Below the pieces are notes generated by a model. The model did no database searches and had not been told where the DNA came from. It saw nothing but the letters and a program-made list of their open reading frames with translations. DNA of 64,000 nucleotides, from NCBI RefSeq assembly GCF_001704415.2, contig NW_017189852.1:124001-188000 (forward strand). Direction: 5' to 3'. This document shows, piece by piece, positions 1 through 17,679 of this stretch (position 1 is the first letter of the stretch; each line of letters begins with the position of its first letter). A program made the translations under genes and the position numbers. Origin of the DNA: Capra hircus (taxonomy: Eukaryota > Chordata > Mammalia > Artiodactyla > Bovidae).

Positions 1-967
1 GATGTACTTTGCTTATAAGTTAAATAAGTAGGGTGACTATATACAGCCTTGACGTACTCCTTTTCCTATTTGGAACCAGTCTGTTGTTCCATGTCCAGTT
101 CTAACTGTTGCTTCCTGACCTGCCTACAGATTTCTCAAGATGCAGGTCAGGTGGTCTGGTATTCCCATCTGTCAGAATTTTCCACAGTTTGTTGTGATGC
201 ACACAGAGACTTTGGCATAGTCAATAAAGCAGTAATAGATATTTTTCTGGAACTCTCTTGCTTTTTCTATGATCCAGCAGATGTTAGCAATTTGATCTCT
301 ATTTCCTCTGCCTTTTCTAAAACCAGCTTGAACATCTGGAAGTTCATGGTTCACATATTGCTGAAGCCTGGCTTGGAGAATTTTGAGCATTACTAGCGTG
401 TGAGATGAGGGCAAATGTGTGGTAGTTTGAACATTCTTTGGCATTGCCTTTCTTTGGAATTAGAATGAAAACTGACCTTTTCCAGTCCTGTGGCCACTGC
501 TGAGTTTTCCAAATTTGCTGGCATATTGAGTGCAGCACTTTCACAGCATTATCTTTTAGGATTTGAAATAGCTCAACTGGAATTCCATCACCTCCACTAG
601 CTTTGTTCATAGTGATGCTTCCTAAGGCCCACTTGACTACACGTTCCAGGATGTCTGGCTCTAGGTGAGTGATCCCACCAATGAAGATCTTTTTTGTACA
701 GTTCTTCTGTGTATTCTTGCCACCTCTTAATATCTTCTGCTTTCTGTTAAATCCATACCATTTCTGCCCTTTATTGAGCCCATCTTTGCATGAAATGTTC
801 CCTTGGTATCTCTAATTTTCTTGAAGAGATCTCTAGTCTTTCCCATTCTGTTGTTTTCCTCTATTTCTTTGCATTGATCACTGAGGAAGGCTTTCTTATC
901 TCTCCTTGCTATTCTTTGGAACTCTGCATTCAAATGGGTGTATCTCATTTGAATCCACATGCCGAAA
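1..967 (-). mobile_element. BovB (RTE) LINE fragment, reverse transcriptase region
   Basis: Minus-strand reading frames at 172-444, 344-610 and 727-960 encode pieces of the BovB polyprotein, such as VQAGFRKGRGNRDQIANICW and the upstream KAFLSDQCKEIEENNRMGK block. The pieces are split by frameshifts and stops, so the copy is dead. It is cut by the window start, and the right edge near 967 is approximate. BovB is a horizontally acquired RTE-clade retrotransposon that is abundant in ruminants. Confidence 0.93.
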
Positions 968-1789
968 CTAAAGATTCCACGTGCTGCAAGTCAGACCTGG
1001 GGCAGTCAAATACTTTTAAAAAGGTTTTTAAAATAAGTTGCTATAAATACTTAAGGTATGTTAGAAAGCATATTGATTAGATAACTGGGCAGTGTTCTTC
1101 CCTCCTGCTTTTATAGACAAAACACGCACAGTTCCTGCATATTTGCATTCCTCTTCTACCTCCTGCACTTCTCCAGGCTAAGGAGCCATGATCCCTTATA
1201 ATCAAAGTGCTCAGAGATCTAAAAAACAGAAGCTTTTTTTCTCAACATTTGTGACAAGATCTGAAGGTTTTCATAATCTTTGTTTTTCCCATCCAGTGTG
1301 AATATGCATACAATATACTGCAGAAATACTAGCGTTTGGTTATGGAGAACTACACTAGAGTCTATGGGATGTGGATTTTAATAATATACCAATGAAAGCA
1401 CAACGTTAAGGCTTCTAAATTGAAAACAGTCTGTAGCATGTTCTGCATAAAGATTTCTAATATGCTGTTCTAAATTCAATTTCAAGCTTCCTTAAAGTAA
1501 AACTCAGGAAGTTTTCTTTACTCTTTCTACTTAATAGTTGTTCAAGCACAGAACTTGCAGTCTCTATTTTAAACTTTGCGTCTAAAAAGTACATTTTGCA
1601 TTAAAAAAGTACATTTTGGAGAGGGGGGAATACAGTCCAGCCATTTGTCTTAAATATAAAAGTGGAAGAAAGTTTTAATGAATTAAATGTGCAAAATGCC
1701 CTCATGTTTCCTAGTTTGTTGTATTTTAACAAAGACCGTTGGCTTCAAACCACTCAAATGCTTATGGAACCTTCAGTTTAGAAAATGCA
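968..1789. other. No gene recognised
   Basis: AT-rich sequence between two LINE fragments. I see no exon, no long open frame and no recognisable repeat family. Confidence 0.5.
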
Positions 1790-1893
1790 GTGTGTTTAAA
1801 ATTGTGGAAACTGGGTGATAGGTACGTGGAAGTACATTAAATCAATGCATTGTGAGTTTGAGATTTTCCATAATAAAAAGTTCAAAAGAAAAC
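1790..1893 (+). mobile_element. Old L1 (L1M-type) 3' end
   Basis: The stretch ending in a tccataataaaaagttcaaa motif resembles the 3' terminus of ancient mammalian L1M elements. It is short and diverged, and assigned by resemblance only. Confidence 0.4.
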
Positions 1894-2104
1894 TGAGTGG
1901 TGTGGTTTGTAAGACCTTCACATTGGTGTGGGAAGTGGATGACTTTTAGTCATCTCTTTAGTTAGCTATTTTCTGTTGACCTGCCCTGTTCCCCAAAGCC
2001 TTCTGAATAGTTAGTCATCTCTATTCCAAGGGCCTCAAGAAACCCTGAAATGCTAGCTTCTATTTCTTTACATCTGACATTAATATTTTCCAGATACCGG
2101 TCCT

Positions 2105-2257
2105 AGGGAGTTCCCTGGTAGTCCATTGGGCTCTGCACTTACTTAAAGTAAAGTAAGGGCTCTGCACTTCCACTGCAGGGGGCACAGATTTGATCCCTCA
2201 TTGGAGAACTAAGATCCTGCATGCCATGCAGCACAGCCAAAAAAAGCAAAAAACACA
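2105..2257 (+). mobile_element. CHR-type tRNA-Glu SINE with 13-bp target duplication
   Basis: The body starts with a gggagttccctggtagtcca-like tRNA-derived head and ends with an A-rich tail. It is bounded by a perfect 13-bp duplication (AGATACCGGTCCT) at 2092-2104 and 2258-2270, which fixes the insertion exactly. The head carries an internal partial duplication of the ctctgcactt segment at about 2129-2170. Confidence 0.9.
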
Positions 2258-2270
2258 AGATACCGGTCCT

Positions 2271-3249
2271 GGAACCCCTTCCTGCTCCCCTTCCCCAATC
2301 CCAGCTCTCAGGACCCCTCTGGCTTCTCCTGGTGGGTGGACCATTCCTCTGCCTAGCACCACAGGTTCTTCCTGCCTTCTTTCAAAGCCCAGGACCTCTT
2401 CGAAACCTGTCTTCTCAGTGGAAAGATGGGGATTATCCCCAATGAATGAGTCCAGACATGGGAAACACCTACCAGTGTCTGGTAGTTAGGTATAGTCAAT
2501 AAATTTTGGCAAGTGTTTATTATGTGTGCCAGATACTAATTGTAGGAACATAGCAACAGCTATGACAAATTTCTTTGCTTAGGAATCACATATTAGGGCC
2601 TATGGATAATAAAGTAATAAATTGGTATGTGACGTAATGTTAGAAAGTGGCTAGTGTTGAGAATAAAGCAGAGGGAATGAAGAGTGATGGGGTCTTACAC
2701 AAGATGTTTTAGGGAAGGTGACTCAGAGGAAGTGACCTTACTTTAGAGACAAAATTGGAGAATGGTAGGGGAATGGTTCTGCATGGCACTCTGACTGCTT
2801 AGCACGTCTCCACATAGGCCACGTAGGCAAGCTCATCTAAGTATTGGCAGAACGCCCTGTGATCCTCGGAACACAGAGCACAAGAGGCTACAAGGCCATT
2901 TCTCACTAACCTTGCTGTCTACCAAGGAGGCTGCCATGAGACGGTTTCTCCTCTTCCAAGGTTCTGATGAGGTATGAGGCTTTCTGTTCTTTCCCTCCCC
3001 TGATTTAAGGTTATAGAACTGCTTAGCATGCACTAACTTCTTGGCACCACAATGTCCTACACTCATGCTTTAGTCATCTGGCCCCTTTTTTGTTTCTGTG
3101 TTACCCTGTACAAGGGACATGAGCTGGCATCTGTGGCTCTTCTCGCTTCTGCTATCTATGTAAGTAGCAAACATCTGAATTGAATGAGGACACATTTCCT
3201 TACCAGCCAAATATCTCAGCCTTGCCTTTTCTTGGCACCTGGAAGAGAA
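2271..3249. other. No gene; possible L2 remnant
   Basis: The stretch around 2640-2790 (acaagatgttttagggaagg and neighbours) reads like LINE2 3' sequence. The rest is not recognised. Short open frames here have no conserved features. Confidence 0.4.
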
Positions 3250-3640
3250 CTAGAGGCAGGAGGAAAAAGCAAGCACACGCAAAGGCCCTGAGGTGGGAGC
3301 TTGCTTGGTGTGTGTGAGGAACAGCAAGAAGGTCAATGCAGCCATAACAGAGTGAGCAAGGGGGCAAGTGGCAGGAGGTGAGTTCTGAGAGGTGATAGAG
3401 TCTGGTCCTATAGGGCCACCTTGGCCACAGGGAGGACTTTGACTTTTTCTCTGAGAGAGATGGAGCACGGGTCTGAGCAGAGCAGGGCCGTGGGCTGCCT
3501 TGGATTGTAACAGGATCCTCTGACTACTGGGAGGACAGGCTTGGGGAAGAAAGCAAGGGCGAAAGCAGTGAGGAGGCCACCACAGTAGTCCAAGCCAGCA
3601 ATGGTGGTGGCAGCAGTGGACATGGAGAGGAGAGGTTAGA
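3250..3640 (+). mobile_element. Probable LINE2 (L2) remnant
   Basis: The order of phrases (group-specific gcagagtgagcaagggg, then a gactttgactttttctctgag block, then caccacagtagtccaagc) matches old L2 3' sequence. The antisense 146-residue frame here is proline/serine-rich and not gene-like. Confidence 0.4.
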
Positions 3641-3767
3641 TTCTGGATATGTTTTGAAAGTAGAACTGACAGAACTTGCTGAGAGATCAAACAAAGAGGG
3701 TGGGATGAGAGAAAGCAATTGTTATGAATCCACGCTGGAGGACGTCACACAAAGTAACTTGGGAATT

Positions 3768-3992
3768 GGTGTTAGTGTAGTGGTTAAGAGCAAGGATTGT
3801 GGAGCCAGGTGGCCTGGGTGTAAATCAAACTCCATCACTTACTGGCTATGCTGTCTTGAGCAGGTTGCTTCATCTTTTTGCCTCCATTTCCTGATCTGTG
3901 ACGTGATAATAATAGTACCAACTTCAGAGGGTGGTTGTATAAAATAGTTGAAACAGTGTCTGGCACAAAGTGCTTGCTATCAGTAATGTTAG
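3768..3992 (+). mobile_element. MIR SINE
   Basis: It has the mammalian-wide MIR pattern: a gttaagagcaaggattgtgg head, a core with ttgagcaggttgcttcatct, and a tail around gtgcttgctatcagtaatg. It is diverged, as expected for a pre-eutherian element. Confidence 0.65.
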
Positions 3993-4924
3993 TGTAGGAT
4001 GAGTAGAAGTGTTTGCATGCACAGAAGAGAGTGTTCTAGATCTCAGGAACAATTTGTACAATTTTAAATTGAGAAAGCAAGGGTAACTGGAGCATAACCA
4101 GATAAGAGTGAGAGCAACACAGGATAAAGTTGGGGAGAAGGCCTAAGAGGTCAGCTTCTCACAGCAGTTGGAAGTTGTTGTAGATTTCATGGCTGATCTA
4201 CCAGTGCAGAAGATCAGAAGAGAGACAGTAGAAACTGATTTGGGACTTGATATGGGGGTGGGGGTAGGGAGACATACAGAGAAGTAGAGAGGGATGGGAT
4301 GCTGTTGTCAACACTGCTGGCTGGTTACCGGGGGTGGCGGGGGGGTGGGGGGAGTGCTTTCTAGTATCCTGGATAAGAAACTTAGTCCAGTTCTACTTCC
4401 TGCCTGCTTCCAAATGCTAGCTCTAATGTTTTCTACACTTGTGGCCATGGGCAGTAAATCCATCCAAGGGTTCACTTTCCTCATCTTCAGAGTGGGGCCA
4501 AATGTTGCACCTCATTAGGGCTGTTGTGACAGTTCTATAAGATGGATGCTGTAAGAGCTTGGTAAATGCAGACTGTCACCAAAACCAAGCAAGAATAGCT
4601 TAATATTTGAAAAGCAACCAGATGTAGGTCAGTGTATTAACAGAAAAAAAAAGTGGGACAAATCAATGGCTGTGCCCATGTAGCTCTATCACCTGAGACT
4701 GAGGTACCAAATCCAGGGTCCAGGCTTGCTCAGGCCCCCAGTCTGGCCCTGAATCACCACTGGGTAAAGGGAATTGAAATCATAAGAGCAGAGTGACTCC
4801 AGTTCTAGCCCTGTAAAGTGATTTCTCCTCTGAATCAGTCACTGCCCGGCCTCACTGGCTTTATCCACACATTTGTTGTCTAGAGCTTCATGTATCGGGC
4901 TGCTTTTTCATTCAGGTTCCAGCT

Positions 4925-4990
4925 TAACTTTTTTGGTCATTTTATTTTTAAAATTTTATTGAAGTGTAGTTGATTTACAGTGTTGTGACC
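4925..4990 (-). mobile_element. L1 3' end fragment
   Basis: The ttttattgaagtgtagttga stretch is the antisense of a common ruminant L1 3' end. Only a short piece remains, directly left of a Bov-tA insertion. Confidence 0.5.
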
Positions 4991-5049
4991 AGCTTAAATT
5001 TATTTCTCACTCCTTCCTCCTTCCCCCACCGCTCAGTAATGCTAACCAA

Positions 5050-5261
5050 AAGTGAGAAGTGAAGTTGCTCAGTTGTGTCCGACTCTTTGCGACGCCATGG
5101 ACTGTAGCCTACCAGGCTCCTCTGTCCATGGGATTCTCCAGGCAAGTATACTGGAGTAGGTTGCCATTTCCTTCTCCAGGAGATCTTCATGACCCAGGGA
5201 TTGAACCCAGGTCTCTGGCATGGTAGGCAGACGCTTTGCCGTCTGAGCCACCAGGGAAGCA
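5050..5261 (-). mobile_element. Bov-tA SINE
   Basis: This is an antisense Bov-tA. On the + strand it reads from the BovA end (gttgctcagttgtgtccgac) to the tRNA-Glu-like head (gagccaccagggaagc). An 8-bp direct repeat, CTAACCAA, at 5042-5049 and 5262-5269 is the likely target duplication. Confidence 0.93.
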
Positions 5262-5269
5262 CTAACCAA

Positions 5270-6376
5270 GCTTCTATTTTAATGATAGTAAAAACCAGTT
5301 TGAAAAATGATCTTATTTATCACTTATCTTTCTAGCTAGAATGGCAGCTCCATGAGAGTGGAGCCCAGTTATCTGAGTTACTGCTGTTTTTCCAGTGGCT
5401 GGCACCTAGTAGGGGCTTGATAATTATTTGTTGGAAAGCTGGCTATTGCAATTTGCTGGAGGCTGCTCAAGTGGTCTGTGAGACTTTTCCCAAATGTAGG
5501 AATCTGGTTTCTGACTCAGGCATTGGGGAGTTATCACCATTAAGACTTTGGTGATTGTGAGAATTTTGGCTTCAGAGGCAAATATTTTCCCATCAGGAAA
5601 TGGTCAAATTTAAATTATGATCTTGTGTCCCAACCCCCACTTGTCCAATTTAGGAAGAAACCTCAGGGATGAGATAGAGTTCTTACTGAACTCGGGGTCT
5701 ACATGTTACACTTCATCTCCATGGTCTTCCTATTTCATTCTCTGGCTTTGATTCTCAGCACACTCTTGTCACCCCCCAGCCATCTAGGCTTTCCCTCAAA
5801 TCATGCTTCTGTTAGTTCCTGAGGATGAGGCCCAACTTCAGGTTTCATCTCAGCCTGTGTAATGAGAAGCCGGCACAACCAGTGTGGTCCAGTGCTCGCC
5901 TTTGCAGTTATAAACTCTGAGGGCCAAATAGGCAGGAGGCACATGAAGAAAGGAGTCCAAAAAAGACATGGCCCCTGCTTGTTTCTGCCATTACTTAAGT
6001 TACTATTGTGATGTGGTGTTACCTTCAAACAGCCTGGCTTACCTGTCTTTTCTGTCAAACTGTTTTTGTTTATTCTTTCAGCTAGGACCCTCAACTGTCA
6101 CTCTGACAGTGAAATAGCTCCAGATTCTGTTAGAGTGGGTGGGACTTGTGGTCCACCCTGGACTTGAGCTTTTTTAAATGCCATGATTGTAACCAAGGTC
6201 ACAACCTCCAGAAGCTGCTCCTGGTGACTTGATATCCCCAGGCCTTAGATCATTCTTTCCCTACCCACTGACCTGCCTGCCATTCATGTACGTAAATTCT
6301 GCCCCTTTCTCTCCAAGCCCCCAACAAACTGAAAGTGCCTTCTATTACCAGCTTGTTGTTCAAAACCCATTTTAAA
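5270..6376. other. No gene recognised
   Basis: Apparently single-copy sequence upstream of WDR13. The antisense 97-residue frame at 5801-6094 has no recognisable domain and no splice context that I can support. Confidence 0.5.
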
Positions 6377-6656
6377 AATTAATTTATTTATTTATGGCTG
6401 CGTTGGGTCTTCATTGCTGCACAGGCTTTCTCTAGTTGCAGCAAGTGGGGGCTACTCTCTATTTGCAGTGTGTGGGCTTCTCACTGTGGTGGCTTCTCTT
6501 GTGGAGCTCAGGTTCTAGGGCATGTGGGCTCAGCAATTGTGGCACATGGACTTATTTGCTCCACAGCATATGGAATCTTCCCAGACCAGGGATCAAATCC
6601 ATGTCCCCTGAATTGACAGGTAGATTCTTATCCACTATACCACCAGAGAAGCCCCT
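6377..6656 (-). mobile_element. CHR-2-type SINE, near full length
   Basis: The antisense copy starts with a T-rich run (atttatttatttatggctgc) and ends with the tRNA-like head (ccaccagagaagcccc). The internal ggcttctc repeats are diagnostic of the long CHR-2 type. Confidence 0.88.
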
Positions 6657-6676
6657 CAAAACCAATTTTTAATCTA

Positions 6677-6889
6677 GTGCATGCATGCTCAGTCACTTCA
6701 GTCGTGTCTGACTCTGCAACCCTATGGACTGTAGCCCACCAGGCTCCTCTGTCCATGGAGTTTTCCAGGCAAGAATACTGGAGTGGGTTGCCATGCCCTC
6801 CTCCAGGGGATTGTACCCACTCAGGGATTGAACTCACTCCTCCTGTGTCACAGCCAGATTCTTTACTGCTGAGCCACCAGTGAAGCCCC
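6677..6889 (-). mobile_element. Bov-tA SINE
   Basis: Antisense Bov-tA with both the BovA part (gtcgtgtctgactctgcaac) and the tRNA-like head (gagccaccagtgaagcccc). It lies 20 bp right of a CHR-2 element in the same orientation. Confidence 0.92.
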
Positions 6890-7084
6890 TTTTTATCTAG
6901 TATTAGTGTGTAAATGTTTAAAAACAAAAGTTGAAAAAATGCAGAGCAGATAAATACAAGAGGTAATCAGGGTCATTCTAATTCTTGTTATTTTTGCATC
7001 AGATTTACCTCTGGCAGATGGATCTGTTTATTGGGAAAAGTTTTTTAAAACAACTTTTAAATATAGTCAACATTCAGTGGATAT

Positions 7085-7262
7085 ATTCTCTATTCCAGAT
7101 GCTTATCTAAGCTTTACAAATATTAACTCATTTAGTCCTCTCACTAACTCTATGAGGCAGTTTTTATTTTCAGATAAGGAGACTGAGTCACATAGAGGTT
7201 AAGCCCAAGATCACATAGTTGTCAGAGACTGTGGTGGTGGCCAGATTGTAGTGCCTTCTGAA
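7085..7262 (+). mobile_element. MIR-like SINE
   Basis: The core tcatttagtcctctcactaa and the following aggttaagcccaagatcaca segment match the MIR core and second half. It is strongly diverged. Confidence 0.5.
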
Positions 7263-7639
7263 AAGTACTGTACTACTTCCTGGAATGACAGCAAATGTTC
7301 TCACAACAGGTGTCCTTATAAACATGTTTTACACATAAATAGCTAATTTATAACAACCCTGTCATTAGGTGGTTTTATCTAGTATCAGGAATGAAGTTCT
7401 AAAATAATTTATGAAATTTTAACATGAATTGTAAAAGCAACAAGAACAAAACAATTCTGGCAGGGAGACAGTAGATCTCCTTGCTATCCCTGACTCTCCT
7501 GTGATTTCTTCCTACAGCGTTTCTACGGAAGCTGAATGGTGGGACAAAGGTGTGGAGTTCTGTCTAGGAAGGGTCAAGGAGAATAGGAAAGGCATTGGTT
7601 GTATCATCCTTTATGGCAAAAAAAAAAAAAACAAACTGG

Positions 7640-7857
7640 CAGGATATCTGTAGGGGATGGGTTCCAGGACCTACATGGATAATAAAATCCACAGATGCTC
7701 AAGTCCCATAATTGGTCTTCTGTATCCACAGTTATGCATCTATGGATTCAACCAAGCAGAGATGACATAATACTGTAATATTTCTTGAAAAAAAAATCCA
7801 CATATAAGTGGGCCCACACAGTTCAAACCTGTTTTGTTCAAGGGCCAACTGTAAACC
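7640..7857 (-). mobile_element. MER2/Tigger1-like DNA transposon remnant
   Basis: The right end (gttcaagggccaactgta) is the inverted terminal region typical of Tigger1/MER2 elements. The inner part has the gtatccacagttatgcatct and gattcaaccaa phrases of that family. No transposase reading frame survives. Confidence 0.55.
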
Positions 7858-7869
7858 CAATGCTGGCCA

Positions 7870-8045
7870 CAAATAGTGGTCTGGTGCAACAAAATGTCAC
7901 CCTTGGTCTTTGGGTTTCCTCGGCTGTAAAATAGGGATAGTAAAGGGACCCACAACATTCAGTTACTAGGATTAAGTGGATTAATACATATAAATCACCT
8001 TAAACAGTATCTAGCATGTTGTCCAATAAATGTTAGTGGTTACAC
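7870..8045 (+). mobile_element. MIR-like SINE
   Basis: The phrases gtttcctcggctgtaaaata and taaacagtatctagcatgtt follow the MIR 3' half. It is diverged and the boundaries are approximate. Confidence 0.45.
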
Positions 8046-8201
8046 ATTTGTGCAGCAAAATAGTTTATTAATTAGCAACCATGAAACAAAATGGTGTTCA
8101 ACATCTTGAAAAGAACACAGATAGCTTAGTTACATGGACAAGGGAGGTTGTTATAACACAAAGGGCAAGACGTTTTTGGCTCTGTCTCATTTAACGTTTG
8201 G

Positions 8202-8331
8202 AGAAGGCACTGGAGAAGTACTCTTGCCTGGAAAATCCCATGGACGGAGGAGTCTGGTAGGCTGCAGTCCATGGGGTCACACAGAGTTGGACACGACTGA
8301 AGTGACTTAGCAGCAGCAGCAGCAGCAGCAT
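8202..8331 (+). mobile_element. BovA-type SINE monomer with (AGC)n tail
   Basis: This is a BovA monomer (tcttgcctggaaaatcccat to gacacgactgaagtgactta) followed by an uninterrupted AGC trinucleotide tract at about 8310-8329. The tract is a candidate microsatellite marker. Confidence 0.9.
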
Positions 8332-8462
8332 TTAAGGTTGCTTTAAAAAATACTGTTCAGATTATTGTATTATATAAATAGTGTGAAAATAACACTACTT
8401 TTATAACAAACAATAATCTGAACAACATTTCTGAGAACTGTATCAGTTAAGATCTGTTAAGC

Positions 8463-9007
8463 CCTTACATAGGCTTGCTCCTTGGAAGAAAAGCTATGAC
8501 AAACCTAGAGAGCATATTAAATAGCAGAGACATTACTTTGCATACAAAGGTCCATCTAGTCAAAGCTATGGTTTTTCCAGTAGTCATGTGTGGCTGTGAG
8601 AGTTGGACCATAAAGAAAACTGAGCACCAAAGAATTGATGCTTTTGAACTGTGGTGTTGCGGAAGACTCTTGAGAGTCCCTTGGACTGCAAGGAGATCAA
8701 ACCAGTCAACCCTAAAGGAAATCAACCCTGGATATTCATTGGAAGCACTGATGCTGAAGCTGAAGCTCCAATACTTTGGCCACCTGGTGTGATGAGCCAA
8801 CTCACTAGAAAAGAGGCTAATGCTGGGAAAGATTGAAGGCAGGAGGAGAAGCAGACAACAGAGGAGGAGATGGTTGGATGGCATCACTGACTCGATGGAC
8901 ATAAGCTTGAGCAAGCTCTAGGAGATAGCAAAGGACAGGGAAGCCTGAAGTGCTGCAGTCCATAGAGTCTCAAAGAGTTGGACATGACTGAGCGACTGAA
9001 CAACAAC
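8463..9007 (+). mobile_element. BovB LINE 3' end
   Basis: The frame at 8475-8792 encodes the BovB C-terminal region (CESWTIKK, then FELWCCGRLLRVPWTARRSN and YFGHLV). The sequence ends with gagcgactgaacaacaacag, the usual BovB 3' terminus. It is 5'-truncated and frameshifted, so not functional. Confidence 0.93.
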
Positions 9008-9539
9008 AGGAAGCTACTAAACATTGTAGTCCAACTCCATACACTACAACCTGATCATGTTAAGATGAATACAGATGCAACTTCCTGTTGCAGTTGAAAT
9101 AAAGATGATTCAGGTGGCCTCCTAGGATCCAAACCCCAAAGCCTGTAGTACATAATTATGTCTCCCATCTCTAGAGACGTCCAGACCAAGCTTCCTGGGA
9201 GTATCCAAGCCCACCCCGCCACTCCATCACAGACACACAGAAAGTACTCTTCTTACTCTGGGCATGTCTGAAGGCCCATCAGTCACCTAAGAATTGGAGA
9301 ACTTTCTAGGGGCCTCTGCATGTGTGACAATTTTTTATTCTGCACTTCTAATCTTGCTTGGTGAAGCTTGTACTGCTGAAAAGCAGCTTATGCCACTCTT
9401 TTCAAAAGAAAGTCTTTTTTAAAAGTAGTATTTCTGATTTTTAATGGGTAATTCACATACTCGCCCTGTCCCGGTCCTCCCTGGACGTTGTTCTTGTGTA
9501 CCTAAATGCCATTAGGGACTGGGGGGTGAATAGACCTCA
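9008..9539. other. No gene; WDR13 upstream flank
   Basis: Apparently unique sequence between a BovB end and the CpG-rich promoter. No exon or repeat was recognised. Confidence 0.5.
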
Positions 9540-9883
9540 AAAGGGCGGAGCCTCCATCCTTGTGCCAAAAGCGCCTCTTCCTTAATGCGCCTGCGTGGTT
9601 TCTCCCACGCCCTGGGGAGGATTCCTATCGACTTGCTCCGCGCTCGGCGGCTCTTCCTGGCAGCAGGCGGCCATTTTACTGGAGCCTGTGAGAGAGAGAG
9701 AGAGAGGAGAGAAGGGTGACACTGGTTTCAGGGCCGCCCCGGGAGCCTCAAGAACGGGAGGCAGCCCCGGAGGTGGTCCCTGATCCCGGGTCCTGCTCTT
9801 GGACCTGGGAAGGGAATGCGTGGGGTGGGAGGGGGCAAGATGGTTGGGGAGTGCCGACAAGGATTACTAGGTGGGGGAGGGGC

Positions 9884-9897
9884 GTTGCTATGGTGAC
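9884..9897 (+). promoter_or_regulatory. RFX X-box-like site 1
   Basis: GTTGCTATGGTGAC matches the palindromic RFX consensus GTTGCCATGGYAAC at 12 of 14 positions. It sits inside the CpG-rich promoter. Confidence 0.6.
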
Positions 9898-9973
9898 CGG
9901 GAAGGGCGGGGTCAGATCTGAATCGTCGCTATGAGTCACCCGGGCGCTGCCTGGGAAGGGCAGGACTGGGGTG

Positions 9974-9987
9974 GTGACCATGCTAAC
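9974..9987 (+). promoter_or_regulatory. RFX X-box-like site 2
   Basis: GTGACCATGCTAAC matches the RFX consensus at about 11 of 14 positions. It is the weakest of the three sites because of the changed third position and centre. Confidence 0.4.
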
Positions 9988-10029
9988 AGCCGGGTGGGAT
10001 TTCGCGACTTCGTGGACTGGAGGGACTCT

Positions 10030-10043
10030 GTGTCTATGGCAAC
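10030..10043 (+). promoter_or_regulatory. RFX X-box-like site 3
   Basis: GTGTCTATGGCAAC keeps a perfect right half-site (ATGGCAAC) of the RFX palindrome. It lies 126 bp upstream of the WDR13 start codon, just before a candidate splice acceptor at 10115-10116. Confidence 0.55.
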
Positions 10044-10116
10044 GATCGCCTGGCGGAAGGGGCGGAACTAGATCTCTTCACTTGAGACGCTGATATTCCA
10101 GGCCCTTGTCCTGCAG

Positions 10117-10155
10117 GCTCCCGCGGGCGGACACGCCGGAAGAGGAGGCCAGGGA
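10117..10155 (+). other. WDR13: WDR13 exon 2 5' UTR portion (candidate)
   Basis: A pyrimidine-containing tract ending in ctgcag at 10111-10116 is a plausible acceptor. If used, the exon carrying the start codon has a 39-nt leader, and an upstream non-coding exon lies in the CpG-rich region. An alternative is transcription initiation inside this segment. Confidence 0.5.
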
Positions 10156-16296
<6,141 letters not shown>

Positions 16297-16360
16297 GAGA
16301 CTTCCAGCCTTGCTGCTGTTCACCTTCCCACCCACCTCCTGCCCCAGTCTTGTATTTGTA

Positions 16361-16366
16361 AATAAA
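16361..16366 (+). terminator. WDR13: WDR13 polyadenylation signal
   Basis: This AATAAA lies 64 nt after the stop codon and is followed within 30 nt by a GT-rich element (ctgtggttgtgctgatg). The predicted 3' UTR is only about 85-100 nt. Confidence 0.9.
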
Positions 16367-16484
16367 GTTCCTGTGGTTGTGCTGATGATTGGCTTCCAGT
16401 TCTGCAGGGGGCGAGATGGGGGATAGGGCAGCTCTAGGACCCAAGATGGGATGAGGTTCACCTCCTCATTCATGCCTTTGTACA

Positions 16485-16700
16485 TTGATTCATTCATTCA
16501 TTCGACAACCGTTTATGAACATCTGCCATGTCAAAGGCACTGCTTCACGTGTTTTACACAGTGATGCATTGGACAGACATTATCGAGCACCTGCTGTATG
16601 CCAGTAACTGTTCTAGGCACTGAGGGTACAGCTGTGACCTAAACTGACAAAAATCGCTGCCCTTGTGAGGCTTACATTCTAGTGGAGTCAGGTAGATAAT
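16485..16700 (+). mobile_element. LINE2 3' end remnant
   Basis: It contains tattgagcacctgctgtatg-like sequence (here tcgagcacctgctgtatgcc), aactgttctaggcactgagg and aggcttacattctagtggag, the hallmark L2 3' phrases. Confidence 0.7.
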
Positions 16701-16852
16701 AGACAAAACTATATAATGGGTCAGCTAAAGTTGAGTGTTGTAAGGAGAAAGGATAGGGGATAGAGTTGCAAGAGGGTGGGGAGGATTAGGCTCTTTTTGG
16801 TATCATGATCACAGATGTTCCTGACCATGTAAAATTTATTTTTTATGTATTT

Positions 16853-17175
16853 TGTAAAATAATTTTATTTATTTTTGGCTGTGCCAGGTCTTCGTTGCTG
16901 TGTGGTCTTTCCTCGGTTGCGGTGAGCAGGAGCTACTCTTCATTGCAGTGTGCAGACTTCTCATTCAGGTTGTTTCTCTTGTGGCACAGGCTTCAGTATT
17001 TGTAGCACGTGGGCTCAGTAGTTGTGGCTCCTGGGCTCTAGAGCACTGGATCAATAGTTGTGGCCCATGGGCTTAGCTGCTCTGTGGCATGTGGGATCTT
17101 CCTGGACCAGGGATCGAACCATTGTCTCCTGCATTGGCAGGCAGATTCTTGACCCCGAGCCACCAGGGAAACCTT
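16853..17175 (-). mobile_element. CHR-2-type SINE
   Basis: The antisense copy starts in a T-rich run, contains the ggcttcag/gggctcag repeats, and ends with gagccaccagggaaacc. It sits directly next to an antisense L1. Confidence 0.9.
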
Positions 17176-17679
17176 TATGTATTTTTTAGATTTCATATTA
17201 TATTGGAGTATGGTTGATGTACAATGTTGTGTTAGTTTCAGGTGTACAGCAGAGTGATTCAATTATATATATACATGTATCTACTCTTTTTCAGATTCTT
17301 TTTCCATGAGGTTGTGATAGAATGTTGACCAGAGTTCCCTGTGCTGTGCAGTAGGTCTTTGTTGGTTATCTGTTTTATGTATAGAAGTATATGTATGTTA
17401 ATTCCAAACCCCTAATTTATTAATATTCCTTCTTCCCACCTTTTCTTTTGGTAACCATAAGTTTGTTTTCCAAGTCTGAGTCTGTTTCTATTTTGTAAAT
17501 AAATTCATTTGTGTGTTTTTTAGGTCCTGCAAATAAGAGATATCATATGATATTTATCTTTCTCTGTCTGACTTCACTTAGTGTGATAATCTCTAGCTCC
17601 ATCTGTGTTGCTGTAGATGGCATTATTTCATCCTTTTTTATGGTTGAGTAATATTCCGTCATATGTGTATCACATCTTT

